A stretch of 64,000 nucleotides of DNA. Origin: Ceratothoa steindachneri (lineage: Eukaryota; Arthropoda; Malacostraca; Isopoda; Cymothoidae). Location of the stretch: positions 109,073,212 to 109,137,211 of the forward strand of contig OZ018321.1 of NCBI GenBank assembly GCA_963969495.1, given 5' to 3'. The notes beneath the pieces are model-generated. The model was not told the origin of the DNA. It did no database searches and saw only the letters and a list, made by a program, of their open reading frames with translations. Shown here piece by piece: positions 10,716 to 21,302 of this stretch; position 1 is the first letter of the stretch, and each line of letters opens with the position of its first letter. A program made the position numbers and the translations under genes.

Positions 10716-11846
10716 GGCTTTCCCGAAATACTACCTCATTGGTATGGGTAGCAATGTCTTAAGAGACTCTCCTAATCCTTGTGACATTTACTCTCACTCT
10801 TTCCGCCCTACCATTCCCCTGCACTCCACTCTTCTCTACCTCTCCTGCTCTTCGGGTCGGTTTGTGCTACCTTCATTATTTCCCAAGCTAAATGAACCCC
10901 GACTAGGGATAAAAAGAAAGAAAAAAAATCTTGAAGAAGACATTGCTAACACTTTGGCCCGTGTGTCAAGGGGAACAGGGCGTGGCTCGTAACTTAATCG
11001 TTCCCTGTCCTCGCACTGATAATAATATACCGTCAACTGTTTGAGTTCGCCGATGCCTAACAAAGAAAATTAACGCAAAATCATTAAGGAAACGGCGACC
11101 TTCGATTCAAGATAGTAAAACGACGCCGTACGTTTATTTACTTGGAGGTGGGTTACTATTAAAATCACATCACCTTGCACCTAAAATGGTCGGGGCAGCG
11201 CGAATCAAAGTCGCGGAATGTGCCCCACTAACCCCACCCTTTTATACCCCCACTTAAGCACTAAAGTAGCGAGATATTTTTGAGCGTCATTGCTCTTCAT
11301 AGTGATTGCGCTGTGGGCTGTAAGCGTTTCCTCAGAAATAAATTCTCAGAAAACACCAAGCACGCGTTCTTATGTGTAAACCCAATCCATGAATAACAAT
11401 CATACGCCATATCCTCTACTTCTCCTTCTAGCATCATCTTTGCTCACAATCAGTTAAACGGTGTTCGAACAAAGATTTCAGAGAGCGAGGTGAGAAAAGC
11501 AGATGAACCTTAAGAGAAATATGCAGTGAAAAAAGACTGCTTGAATATAGTAAACGACACAACCCAAAATACTAACTAGAGCAATGGGGTATTACAAGAG
11601 TCAAGAAACAAGTACTACAAATAGCACTTTCGATCGTCCAAGTAAAGGTGGGTGAAATTAGGCGAAGTAAAAATGGATGGTAGATAGGGAAAAAATGAAT
11701 AGCCAAAAAATCAGTTAACTGGCCAGATGCAAGATGTCTAATAACATTCCGGTAGCAATACTGCTACTAACCTCGGCTCTAAAATACTGCTCCCAAGCCA
11801 TACTGAAAGTCGTTAGCCCATGGCACCTCACATAAGTCGGCCTTAC
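10716..11846. other. Non-coding sequence, probably myosin intron
   Basis: Lies immediately downstream (minus sense) of the myosin exon donor site. No second myosin exon, in particular no P-loop GESGAGKT coding sequence, is visible here. Confidence 0.4.
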
Positions 11847-12003
11847 CTTGCAACATGGACCTGTAGGCGCTATCTGTGATGGCGAAAACATGAGGGGGCA
11901 TCTCATGTCGCTTCTTCCCTTTGTACATGTCAATCACCTTCTCTGTATAGATCGGGAGACGTCTGTACGGGTTGACCACCACACAGAAGAGCCCGGAGTA
12001 GGT
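11847..12003 (-). CDS. zip-like: Non-muscle myosin II heavy chain, single motor-domain exon
   Basis: One 157-nt exon. The conceptual product begins [20 protein letters not shown] and continues through [18 protein letters not shown] to [12 protein letters not shown]. This is the segment just before the ATP-binding P-loop of class II myosin motor domains, and its VVVNPY and [11 protein letters not shown] signatures favour the non-muscle/smooth (zipper, MYH9/10) type over striated muscle myosin. In minus sense the acceptor is a T-rich tract ending ATTGCAG before ACC TAC, and the donor is CAAG|GTAAGG. Phase is 0 at the start and 1 at the end. No stops or frameshifts are seen, unlike all other coding matches here. 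Flanking exons are not found in the window. The product would be an actin-based ATPase motor of the cytoskeleton. Confidence 0.9.
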
Positions 12004-13067
12004 CTGCAATGATAAAAAAGAATAGGCAATTACATTTTAAAAGCTTAACGCCCCCCCCCCCTTCCTAGTCGGGTCTATTAAAAAGGATAACGAGTAAAGG
12101 AGAAGGAGCAGGGAAGAAACACTCACCATTCCGGCAAGAAGGCCGGTCCTCTTACTGGAGAGACGAAACTACTCCGTTACTAAATGCTGGGACCGAGGGA
12201 ATTTTGTAGCAAAAGGATTTATTTAAGTTTATTTAACGGGAGCCCCTCCTGCCCCAAAATTCAGGACCCATGAAATTTCCTTAAATTCGCCTGCGCAGTC
12301 TAGTTGCCCTTCACAAACCACCGATGTCTAAGTGGATAAAATTAGTAAAATCTCAGAAATTACCTTAAATGTGATCACTGCGACTATATTTTATCGATGA
12401 GCAAGGCAATGGCAATATTTTGGCCACAATAAAAAACGCTCGATTGCTCCATGATTGACACATTGCTCTCTTGTGGAATGACATTGATTAAACCCTGCGG
12501 GAAAGGTAATTAAACCGATCCTACCTGGACCGATTATTATTATTGCGTACGGAAAAAAAGGGATAAAAAATTAAATGAAAAGAACGTGCTTGGACTGCAT
12601 TTTTAAAAGGGGCGCGGAAATTCGGTAACCCACAGACCTCCGATACCCAACATATAAAAGAATTTATCGTCACTAATCAACCCTCCCAATGAACACTAAA
12701 CTACCCAGAAGACAGACACCACACCCCAATAAGGACCAATTTAATATATTTGCGTAACGGGGGTCCAATAATCCCATTTTCAGCTGGGAAAAACTGAACA
12801 TCCAGCGAGTCATCATCTCTGCCGGATTCCAGGAATCAAGCCAAATCACCGAATTTCAAGCAGACAAAAAATTACGCGCCGAAAAGAAAGATTGAAAAGA
12901 CTGGCACGAAAAAAGACGAACTTCTAAAATAAAGTTCATAAGGAAAGGTTAAGTAGAGAGAGTAAAAATGTTGAAGTAATTAAGTAGCCAAAAGGGAAAC
13001 GGTTTTGGCGATCAACGCTTCTTAATCAGCGATAATTGGGAAAATGAAGCATGCCAAGCTGACCAAA
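12004..13067. other. Non-coding sequence, probably myosin intron
   Basis: Starts with the acceptor tract of the myosin exon. A C-run sits at 12050-12061. No exon or mobile element recognised. Confidence 0.4.
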
Positions 13068-13392
13068 AGTCGCGTGCTCTCACTTATTCTGATTTATGAC
13101 CTTACGAAAATCCTTGGCAATTATATCATTCGGAAGAGAATGTAAAACAACAAAAGGGTTCGAAATTTCGTTAGAATCGACCAAATGGTTATGATTTTAT
13201 TGTCAAAACAAAATAATTCCCGGGCTAAGATTGGGAGGACTTTGGCAACTATATCATTCGAAAGAAAATGTAAAACAACATAAGGGTTTCAAATTTCGTT
13301 AGAATCAGATGAATAGTTAAAAGGGCATTACCCCCCAAAAAAGCAAAACGAGAAACGACCGACATAGTGAGATGTAGAGTCGCCCGCGACTA
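13068..13392 (+). mobile_element. MITE family M, copy 1
   Basis: 325-bp non-coding repeat with ends AGTCGCGTGCTCTCAC and ...GCCCGCGACTA. It shares its body with 41192-41520 (same strand) and 33141-33348 (opposite strand). The interior holds two tandem units of about 110 bp, each with TATATCATTCG..AATGTAAAACAACA and AAATTTCGTTAGAATC. The terminal 10-mer AGTCGCGTGC is inverted at the far end in copy 3. No coding capacity, so it is presumed to depend on an unknown transposase. Confidence 0.75.
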
Positions 13393-13703
13393 AATAGCCG
13401 TGCGTAATCCAACAAGTATTTTACCTTGAGGAATGAGGACGAGCAGAGTAAGAAAATTGCATGCAAAGAATGATAAACAACAAAACAGTAAAGAAAGGGT
13501 TTCAATACTATATTTCCGAGCGCGACTAGGAATGCGCTCAAAATTAGACCCCCCCCCCCCGGTCACCTCGTGGGAAACCAAATATTTGGCAAACTAATAC
13601 GTCCCCAAATCCCTCAAACGAATTCGTAGTATAAAAAATCGCTACTTCAAGAAACGGATTCGTCGGAGACGCAAAATAGGTAGTCAAATGCCCACGTCAT
13701 AAG

Positions 13704-14067
13704 ATTAATTTTGTGACCATCAATTAACAAAAAGAGCATTCTAGAATCTAGAAAAGAAAACGGTCCCTGATGTCCGAATGAACCCTACAAATGAATAAGA
13801 ATCTCCTGTAAAATCCTAATAAACCAATCGCCCTTTTGTTACGATCATTCCCAGTCTTAGACAGCCAAATACGGCCATTTGAGAAAACCGTTATTTCTAT
13901 TCTTAATCCAGATCTATGGAAGGGGAAATTGAGGTTGAACGATTAATTATTAATGCCACAAGAAAATGAGAATTGGCCAATGAAAACTATTAGATAAAAT
14001 CCCCTAACAATCAGACGTTGGCACAGGTGGGTGGGAAGAGCATCTTATGATTACCCTCCAGATGTAG
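13704..14067 (+). repeat. Direct duplication, right copy
   Basis: Near-identical to 10331-10715 in direct orientation. The two copies lie on either side of the myosin exon, about 3.4 kb apart. Confidence 0.92.
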
Positions 14068-15244
14068 TAACCTCCTCGGTATGGATGCGGGGAAACTACT
14101 ATTTTGTTCCCAATCGTAGGAATGTCTACTACAGTGGTCCTTAATCTTGGGGCGTCGGTAATTTCCGTGGGCGATCTCTTTTACAAAAGAAATTTCTCTA
14201 ATTGTATTTTTTATTCTCTTAAAGAAAGCATGGGCTAATGAATGTTATTTTGATGCAAGGGGGGTGTGAAGGGCCAACTAGATAAGAACCACTGGTCTAC
14301 TAATTTACAAGCGACGGCAAAACGAAACGAACGAAAGAATCAAACGAGCACGAGACATCTTTGTCGAAAGAATGCATCCCAGAATTATGCGGCATAGTCA
14401 TCTGCAATTTAAGGAGTAGGTAAGCAAAACAAGTCGATAGGTGTACTTTCCCGCCACAGGAACCTCATCACACTAACTCCGGCTTCTCTCAATTGTTTAG
14501 GTCTTTACCAAACCCAACGGCATGAAATCGTTCGCCTAGGAGGAACCATTTGATGCCGAAAGCCCTAGCGGGGAGAGGACAAAAGTGCATCGAAAGCATA
14601 CTTTTTTTTCCATTTAGTGTATGAATGCAGTTATACACACCCATGAGAATCAGATCCACAGTGATAGTGAATCATCAACATTGCAATAGCGTGCGTGCGG
14701 AGAAAAGTGGCAACTGGCATCTAATACTAAGGTCCTCTTCACAGGGTAGCCCTGATATTTTCCAATATAGCCCCTACCACCCGTGTTTCTTTAACCGCAC
14801 ATCTTAAGATCACAAACATTCATCAGTGATACCGATAAAAAAAAAAAAACAAAGACCGCGCCAACCACTCCAACAACACCACCATTTCATCATCAACGTG
14901 GCTACTGGAGCTTGACTGAACGAAACGCCTATCATCGAAGCGACAATTATTTAATCATGCAAACTGCAATTATTCCATCTTGCATCATTAACGAAGTCGG
15001 TGGGAGCTTCTAGAAAGCGGTTCTCTTCGATTTCCATTTCTTTTCGAAAAAGAAAATGGTGTAACCAACGCGAAGTGGGAAGACGTAACAAATGATGATA
15101 AAATATATAAGAGAAGATGAGAAAAGTAAGCATGACAACAAATCTCAACGAGTTTGAAAAAAAAAACTAACCAAAATAATAGACGACCGGAGGGCAGAGA
15201 GGAAGGGAGTGGTTAGATCTATTTAATAAACACACGTTTTCGTA
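14068..15244. other. Unassigned non-coding sequence
   Basis: No gene or element recognised. Short open frames near 14625 and 14951 have no family signature. Confidence 0.35.
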
Positions 15245-15280
15245 ATTTTGTTTTGTTTTTAAGGAGCTCATCTGCCATCT

Positions 15281-15309
15281 GGCGACTGCTGACTAGCGAA
15301 ATAGTCGCC
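15281..15309 (-). other. 3' UTR stem-loop of family A (copy A2)
   Basis: GGCGACT and AGTCGCC, seven complementary bases, enclose 15 nt. The same 29-nt span occurs at 29187-29215 with full pairing and at 29372-29400 with five of seven pairs; a worn version lies at 46516-46545. The loops differ between copies while the stem is kept. Confidence 0.6.
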
Positions 15310-15729
15310 ATATTCACCACAGCCTACGACTAGGGTACATTAAAAATCAAATGATATGTAAATAACAACGATAAAAAAACAAGGCAAAAAAAAAACACAA
15401 GGGCAACATGAAGAAAGCGCGCTCCGAAGCCGGGGGTAGGCCAGCCTCACCCCGGCGCAGGAACAGGCGACCTACAGCAGTCAAATAGTGCTCCAAAAAG
15501 TCGTATAGTTAGCAATCTGTATACACGAACCGGTCCAGAGTACAAGGAACAATCGGTAGCGACCGAACAGGTAACGTGCGCTAGGATCACCCAGACTGGG
15601 ACATTCAACAAGAATGTGCCGAACAAACAGTCTGGGGGAGCGCTCCATCAAAGGGCGGTGTGTGTCCAATCCAGAGACGACAGAAAGCAATGACACGCAA
15701 CTTTCCGTATTACAGCCATGTTATCGGTG

Positions 15730-16190
15730 TCAGGAAGGGCTAAAGCTGATCTGGTCACCCAATCCTCGCGGAACATCTGGCACCCTCATCGGCGGGATCA
15801 TTCCCGCAATTTCTAAGTGACCAGGAACTAAGCAGGAGATAATCTCAACTTCCGCCAGACTTGCAAAAACCTTACCGTCACAGATATCGTGAACCAGGGA
15901 ATGCAGAGATACCAATGCCCTGAGTTCACTCAGGGCGCTTTATGAGTCGCAAAAAATCACAATACGGTCTCCGAAACGGGCACGTAGCCTATCTCCCGTG
16001 CCGAGCGGTGTTTTTCAAACAGTTCGGCCGTCAAGACAGAAAGGTGCCTGGCAGAGCCTATCTAACTTCAAACAAAGGGGATACGGCGAGGAAACCGACC
16101 CCCTATTGGGACTTGGAGCCATCCGTATATACTGATATGGTTCCAGCGTGACACGAAGTGTGCTCCAAAAAGGCCGAACGCAATATTCCA
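15730..16190 (-). pseudogene. Family A RNase H domain, copy A2
   Basis: Domain that would remove RNA from the RNA-DNA hybrid. Recognisable parts are the TDGS-type first motif around 16113 (out of frame), the DRIVI strand around 15960, and the best-preserved last motif of the family, VPGHLEIAGM at about 15820, which holds the catalytic-site histidine. Frames change several times. Confidence 0.7.
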
Positions 16191-16599
16191 GGTGGTACCC
16201 TCTAGGGTTGCGTTCTGGGAAGAACCAGGGGCGGGACAGGTCCGAGAGCTATGTATACCGAGTTCTCGAAGGAGTTTCCGAACCCAAAAGACAAAGGGCT
16301 TAGGGTATGACTGGCGTCTCTCAGCGGCATAGGCACCGTCGATATCAGCTGCGGATAGGGAGATGTTGGCGACTGAGGACGGCGCCACGCGTCTGGCCAG
16401 TGGCGTCTCCGCAGCATCGACAAATAGGCTTTCAATGGGGCGCCGCGCGGAAGGCACCGGTCGCCAGGCGAAAGCCGGTGCGGTTGATCGACTCCACCTT
16501 CCGCAACACAGGCTCTGCTGCAGATGCATAAAACTATTCTCCATAGTTGAGCATCGAACGTCCCGGAGCGAAGAATATCCATGGCGCGGATACAAGAGA

Positions 16600-17540
16600 A
16601 CCTAAGGCTGCGAATATGAGCCTCCCAGGTGAGTCATCGGTGACATACAAGACCAAAGAAACGATGCGAGTCCACCACTTCTAGGCGCACCCCATTTAGA
16701 AACAAGTATAGGTCAGTTAGGAGCCATAGATGGCGATAGGAGTGCACCAAGGAAAACCGAAGCCCATACGCTTCGGCATAGCGAGAGACGCGGTTCAATG
16801 CCTGTTGGAGTCGACGCTGCAGTTGGCATCTGTGCCGCGCCAAATGAGATCGAAAAGACGTACACGCAGAGGAGCGAGAACATCTTCCGGCAGCACCAAG
16901 GTGATGCCGTCGATGCTCAGGGCAAAGGCTGTGACACTGAGGACATTTCCTTCGGGACACCCTCTTCCTGCTCCATTGGGCCATAGACGGCTCCCCACCC
17001 GTACACGGTATCGATGTCGCAAAAACTTGGGAGATAATGATCTGGGGACATCCCCTCGCTCGAATTGTGTGGTCTTCATAATAGCGTATCACCAAGCGGC
17101 ATCATAGGACTTCTCAAGATAGAAAAACACCGTGGCGTAGTGTTAGTACGAAGGAAAGCCTCGCAGACGGCATTTTCCAGTCGGAGCAGAGCATCCGAAG
17201 TCGAGTAGAACTTTCGGAATCCGCACTGTGCAGAAGACAGGTGGGCTCCGCTGTCCCCCTCCCCCCCCAAAGGCTAATCTAACATTAACCAATTTATCCA
17301 GACTTGCATACGCAGGATGTAGGGGGATTGGGCGAAAAACAGCCAGGGTAGAGTGATCTCTCATCGGTTTGCTAAAGTGAGCACAGTAGCGATTCGCCAT
17401 GAGTCTAAGAGGATACCATCTACCCAGATCCTCTTGAATAAATCTTAGAGAAAGGCCATAGCCTCGCTCACCAAGCTGTCGAAGCGTGGCGTACGGGACA
17501 TCGTCCGGACCAGGGCGGTGTCCGCGCAAGAAGCGAAACC
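16600..17540 (-). pseudogene. Family A reverse transcriptase, copy A2, YVDD lost
   Basis: Collinear with the RT of A7. CGFRKFYSTSDALLRLENAV (finger region) reads at 17225-17160, and the front PDDVPYATLRQLGERGYGL at about 17510-17450. A GCPEGNVLSVTAFALSI stretch near 16960 corresponds to motif B (GVPQG in A7), changed at the Val and Gln. The region that should encode YVDD reads VRLFDL near 16840, so the catalytic aspartate pair is gone. Inactive. Confidence 0.75.
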
Positions 17541-17739
17541 GGAAAGGAACTCGCTTTATGTAAACATGTCGTCGAAGGGTTCTCCGCCTCTGGATCTAAA
17601 GTTCAGTCAGGGCCGCCTCACACACAGCTGATCACCACGGAAGCGGTCCGCGTGCAAAAGGGCCAGACGTTCTACGAATGGTAGTTAGGTCGGCGGCGAT
17701 GAGATTGCCGGAGAAGAACTCACGGCCTCTCTCCACCGA

Positions 17740-18390
17740 CCTAAACTACTCGACAGGGAAATCAGACATTTCCAAAAATACAGACCACTGCGCCCGCGCA
17801 AAGCACGACCGGAGCGGGCTCTCAGGCGGCAGTGTCACAGAAAATATTTGGATGGGAAAGTGATCACTACTATGGAGGTCATCGACTACACCTACCCACA
17901 ACTTGGCTGTGCATCCGGAGAACACAAAAATAGATCGAGGCAGGAAAATGTAGATGTTTTCGGGCAGTCATGCGTAAACTCATCCACTCGTCGATCAGGT
18001 CGGGTGGGACCTGACCCCTGGGATTGATTAAGTAGTCTCCCTAGAGGGGCTGTCTCCCGTTTAAGTCCCCCGAGCAAGGGAAAGGGACTAGGCAACAGTG
18101 CCACGATGCGGCGGAAATCCTCCGCGTCGAAGTCGGTTGAAGGTGGAATGCAAGCAGAAAAAAAATATACCTCCTATCCAGGTGAGAACTGCACACCTAC
18201 TGCCTGAAAGGAGATATCTAAAGCAGAGAACGGGGACATCATGCCGGGTGTAAATCGCGCATACTCCTGCCCGGCCCCCATCCCGTGGTGGTGGGGTCGA
18301 AACACCCTTATACCCCGGGAGGGTAGTCAGGGAGCACACGCCCAGGATGGCTTACTGCAAAAACATAGCTAAGGTAAACGGAGTCCGCCG
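17740..18390 (-). pseudogene. Family A endonuclease domain, copy A2
   Basis: Readable pieces are the DEFTHDCPKTSTFSCLDLFL strand near 17990-17920 (the DLSL motif of A7) and the LTTLPGYKGVSTPPPRDGGRA stretch near 18330-18270, which follows the IFLQET motif. The GDLN motif lies in a damaged stretch and frames are broken. Confidence 0.7.
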
Positions 18391-18399
18391 CAATCCCAT

Positions 18400-20165
18400 T
18401 GAAGGAATATGCCCTCCAGGCTTAGCTGGGAGATACATGGGCCCTCTTCGAAGAGAAGACCTTCACGAGAATGGCCGTAAGCTTCCCCGAGGCAGAACAC
18501 CGGGCGATGTTAGACGGACAATGCGCCGAAGGTGCTGTCGCCTTCGAGGACTTATCGGGTGAGACTGTGCTCGCTATGCGAGTCTTTACCTCAATTTGCT
18601 TCGAAACTTTAGGCAGGTGGGGCTGTGGTCCCTCTTTTGGAGGATCCACCGTCTTCGCGACTACCCAGCCAACTTTGGTGCTGTCCTTTTTCGGGGAGCA
18701 GCTTTAGGAACACAGAAGATGGCCTCGCGACCACCTTCAGGTGTGTTCCCCGAGGCAGAACACCGGGCGATGTTAGACGGACAATGCGCCGAAGGTGCTG
18801 TCGCCTTCGAGGACTTATCGGGTGAGACTGTGCTCGCTATGCGAGTCTTTACCTCAATTTGCTTCGAAACTTTAGGCAGGTGGGGCTGTGGTCCCTCTTT
18901 TGGAGGATCCACCGTCTTCGCGACTACCCAGCCAACTTTGGTGCTGTCCTTTTTCGGGGAGCAGCTTTAGGAACACAGAAGATGGCCTCGCGACCACCTT
19001 CAGGTGTGTTCCCCGAGGCAGAACACCGGGCGATGTTAGACGGACAATGCGCCGAAGGTGCTGTCGCCTTCGAGGACTTATCGGGTGAGACTGTGCTCGC
19101 TATGCGAGTCTTTACCTCAATTTGCTTCGAAACTTTAGGCAGGTGGGGCTGTGGTCCCTCTTTTGGAGGATCCACCGTCTTCGCGACTACCCAGCCAACT
19201 TTGGTGCTGTCCTTTTTCGGGGAGCAGCTTTAGGAACACAGAAGATGGCCTCGCGACCACCTTCAGGTGTGTTCCCCGAGGCAGAACACCGGGCGATGTT
19301 AGACGGACAATGCGCCGAAGGTGCTGTCGCCTTCGAGGACTTATCGGGTGAGACTGTGCTCGCTATGCGAGTCTTTACCTCAATTTGCTTCGAAACTTTA
19401 GGCAGGTGGGGCTGTGGTCCCTCTTTTGGAGGATCCACCGTCTTCGCGACTACCCAGCCAACTTTGGTGCTGTCCTTTTTCGGGGAGCAGCTTTAGGAAC
19501 ACAGAAGATGGCCTCGCGACCACCTTCAGGTGTGTTCCCCGAGGCAGAACACCGGGCGATGTTAGACGGACAATGCGCCGAAGGTGCTGTCGCCTTCGAG
19601 GACTTATCGGGTGAGACTGTGCTCGCTATGCGAGTCTTTACCTCAATTTGCTCCGAAACTTTAGGCAGGTGGGGCTGTGGTCCCTCTTTTGGAGGATCCA
19701 CCGTCTTCGCGACTACCCAGCCAACTTTGGTGCTGTCCTTTTTCGGGGAGCAGCTTTAGGAACACAGAAGATGGCCTCGCGACCACCTTCAGGTGTGTTG
19801 CCTACTGCGAGTCTAACGACTCGGTGGAGGCGCGCGGCCATTTGCAATTACGGGAAACGGTCACGCTGGGGGAAAGAGAGGGAGCCATGTTTTTAGCCGG
19901 GGCTAGATGTGAACCTTTTCTGCCGCAAGCTTTACCAGGGCAGAGCCCGTGGTTGTTAGAACACGTAGAAGGGTTCTGAATGGGCACGGTAATGATCGTG
20001 CTCGTAGGCGTGGAGGGGTCAGGAGCAGAGGGTGTCTTTAACATTAGGCCATAGGACGTCCCAGGAAGCGCCGGGTGAGCCAGGAGTAAGTCCTTAGATT
20101 CGCGTATCTCAAGGAGATACGCAACACATTGCTTCTAAGAAGAGGGGTAAGGCTCTCTGCAATTG
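18400..20165 (-). pseudogene. Family A ORF1 remnant, copy A2, interrupted by repeats
   Basis: C-terminal part of ORF1. The KSSKATAPSAHCPSNIARC and SASGKLTAILVKVFSS pieces (18600-18430) match the ORF1 tail of A7 (61853-62098). The region then repeats as the 263-bp array. Beyond it, 19798-20165 follows the sequence of A7 62205-62615, up to the third zinc knuckle, after which ORF1 sequence is deleted and the 5' UTR begins. The repeat length is not a multiple of three, so the array itself destroys the frame. Confidence 0.75.
18483..19797. repeat. 263-bp tandem array, exactly five units
   Basis: Five head-to-tail units of 263 bp (starts 18483, 18746, 19009, 19272, 19535; total 1,315 bp). By eye the only difference among units is T to C at 19653 (GCTCCGAAAC instead of GCTTCGAAAC). 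Each unit runs from TTCCCCGAGGCAGAAC to CACCTTCAGGTGTG. In other family A copies this segment is single, so the array arose inside this copy. The short match TTCCC/TTGCC at the junction suggests microhomology or slippage. Confidence 0.97.
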
Positions 20166-20219
20166 ACGCTTGGGCCGGACGGGGCGTTGAGTCCTGTCCG
20201 CACGGAGGCTAGGAAAGCA

Positions 20220-20268
20220 TTTTTTTTGTTATTATTTTAGGATCCAATCTGGCGACTGCCTACTTGGT
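20220..20268 (-). mobile_element. 49-bp family A insertion with 13-bp target duplication
   Basis: In minus sense this is the end of the family A 3' UTR (AAGTAGGCAGTCGCCAGAT, then an A-rich tail TAAAATAATAAC plus eight As). It lies inside the 5' UTR of copy A2 between GGCTAGGAAAGCA (20207-20219) and GGCCAGGAAAGCA (20269-20281). This is a 13-bp target site duplication with one mismatch. Other copies have this 5' UTR sequence uninterrupted (for example 5240-5250). It is a severely 5'-truncated retrotransposition product. Confidence 0.88.
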
Positions 20269-20302
20269 GGCCAGGAAAGCAAATCGCTGTGTCCCTTGCG
20301 GG

Positions 20303-21250
20303 GGCGCGTCCCCATAGCCCCCCCGCCCCTTGGAAATAAGAGAAGCGATAGCCGAAGGCTTAATTTATCTAAAAGGAAAATAACGCTCACCAAACGAAAA
20401 ATAAGCGATTTAATATACGCCGTTCCCAAACTCAAAAGGTCATTTGGTCTCACCCTTCTATATTATGCGTTAGCGGAATATCATCCTTTTCTCGTGGCTC
20501 GCAGTGGATTCCAAGCACCAGATCATACAACCACAATCCATCATCCCCTATAAAGTTGACATAGACAAGCATGAAGACCTATTCAGCGTTTTTTTTAAAG
20601 GAACAAAATCAGGGACAAAACTGATGTTGGGTGAATACAAAATGCGTGAAGGCTACATCGCTAGAATTGACAGTGCACCAGGAGTCGGGAAGGGGGAAAT
20701 TCCTTTGAACCTGCCAGTTTCAGAATCAAGGGAAGTCCCCATTTAAGGGGGTAGAGAGGAACGAAATCCAACACGACCATCCAACCTCAAGAGATGAGCT
20801 ACGTTTAAACCAACTAAACCATTCCTCCCAAGATTTAGACAAAGCTGCATCCACAAGGAATTTAAATGGCATTTTTTTTCGCCCACAAAAAAAACCTGGT
20901 GAATTAGGATAAGAAGAATCTTAGACTCCTTTGATAGGCATTCGGTAATGGAGGGCGGTGGTTGTGCAAATCAAAACCGGGCGGATGAAATGAGAGATTT
21001 AAGAACCTACTTCGCAGCGGGACAAGGAGAGGCTCAGGCACGGAGAGGGTGGGCGTCCATCCATTGGAGCCAAGTGGCTCCTTGATCAACGCGAATACAA
21101 GGACTCTCTTAGGAGCGGACGAATTCAGAATTTGACACTGGATTGGGGACTCGACAAAGCCTTAGCATGGCAGACAGGGGCAGAATGCTAGAAAATACAG
21201 AGTTCTACAGTACGGACATTGAAATATCTTTTTGGATAACATCCTTGGCC
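20303..21250. other. Unassigned sequence
   Basis: Flank upstream of A2. A plus-strand open frame at 20504-20746 matches no family I know and has no clear splice sites. Nothing else recognised. Confidence 0.35.
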
Positions 21251-21293
21251 TGTATGTATGTATATATATGTATATATATATATATATATATTA
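21251..21293. repeat. TGTA/TA microsatellite
   Basis: TGTATGTATG followed by a TA run that directly abuts the left end of the next Tc1-like element. Confidence 0.9.
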
Positions 21294-21302
21294 TGGGCGG
21301 CT

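Larger units (their letters stand above)
15245..20302 (-). mobile_element. Family A retrotransposon, copy A2, with internal satellite array
   Basis: End-to-end but decayed copy. In sense order it holds the 5' UTR (20302-20168, starting at a CCC-GCAA-GGG hairpin), a shortened ORF1 (20165-18400), endonuclease (18390-17740), RT (17540-16600), RNase H (about 16150-15800), the C-terminal tail and a 3' UTR ending near 15245 in an A-rich stretch. Deletions visible against A7 are the ORF1 N-terminus and the second half of its zinc region at 20165, and about 340 bp between RT and EN near 17615. A five-unit 263-bp array has expanded inside ORF1, and a 49-bp family A insertion lies in the 5' UTR. Confidence 0.88.

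Noticed and set aside
10836..11840. Possible second myosin exon downstream of 11847
   Set aside because: No coding for GESGAGKT or other motor motifs on the minus strand in this stretch.
18483..19797. CRISPR-like or multi-domain protein repeat
   Set aside because: Units are contiguous 263-bp copies without spacers, and the unit length is not a multiple of three. It is a tandem duplication of retrotransposon DNA in a eukaryote.
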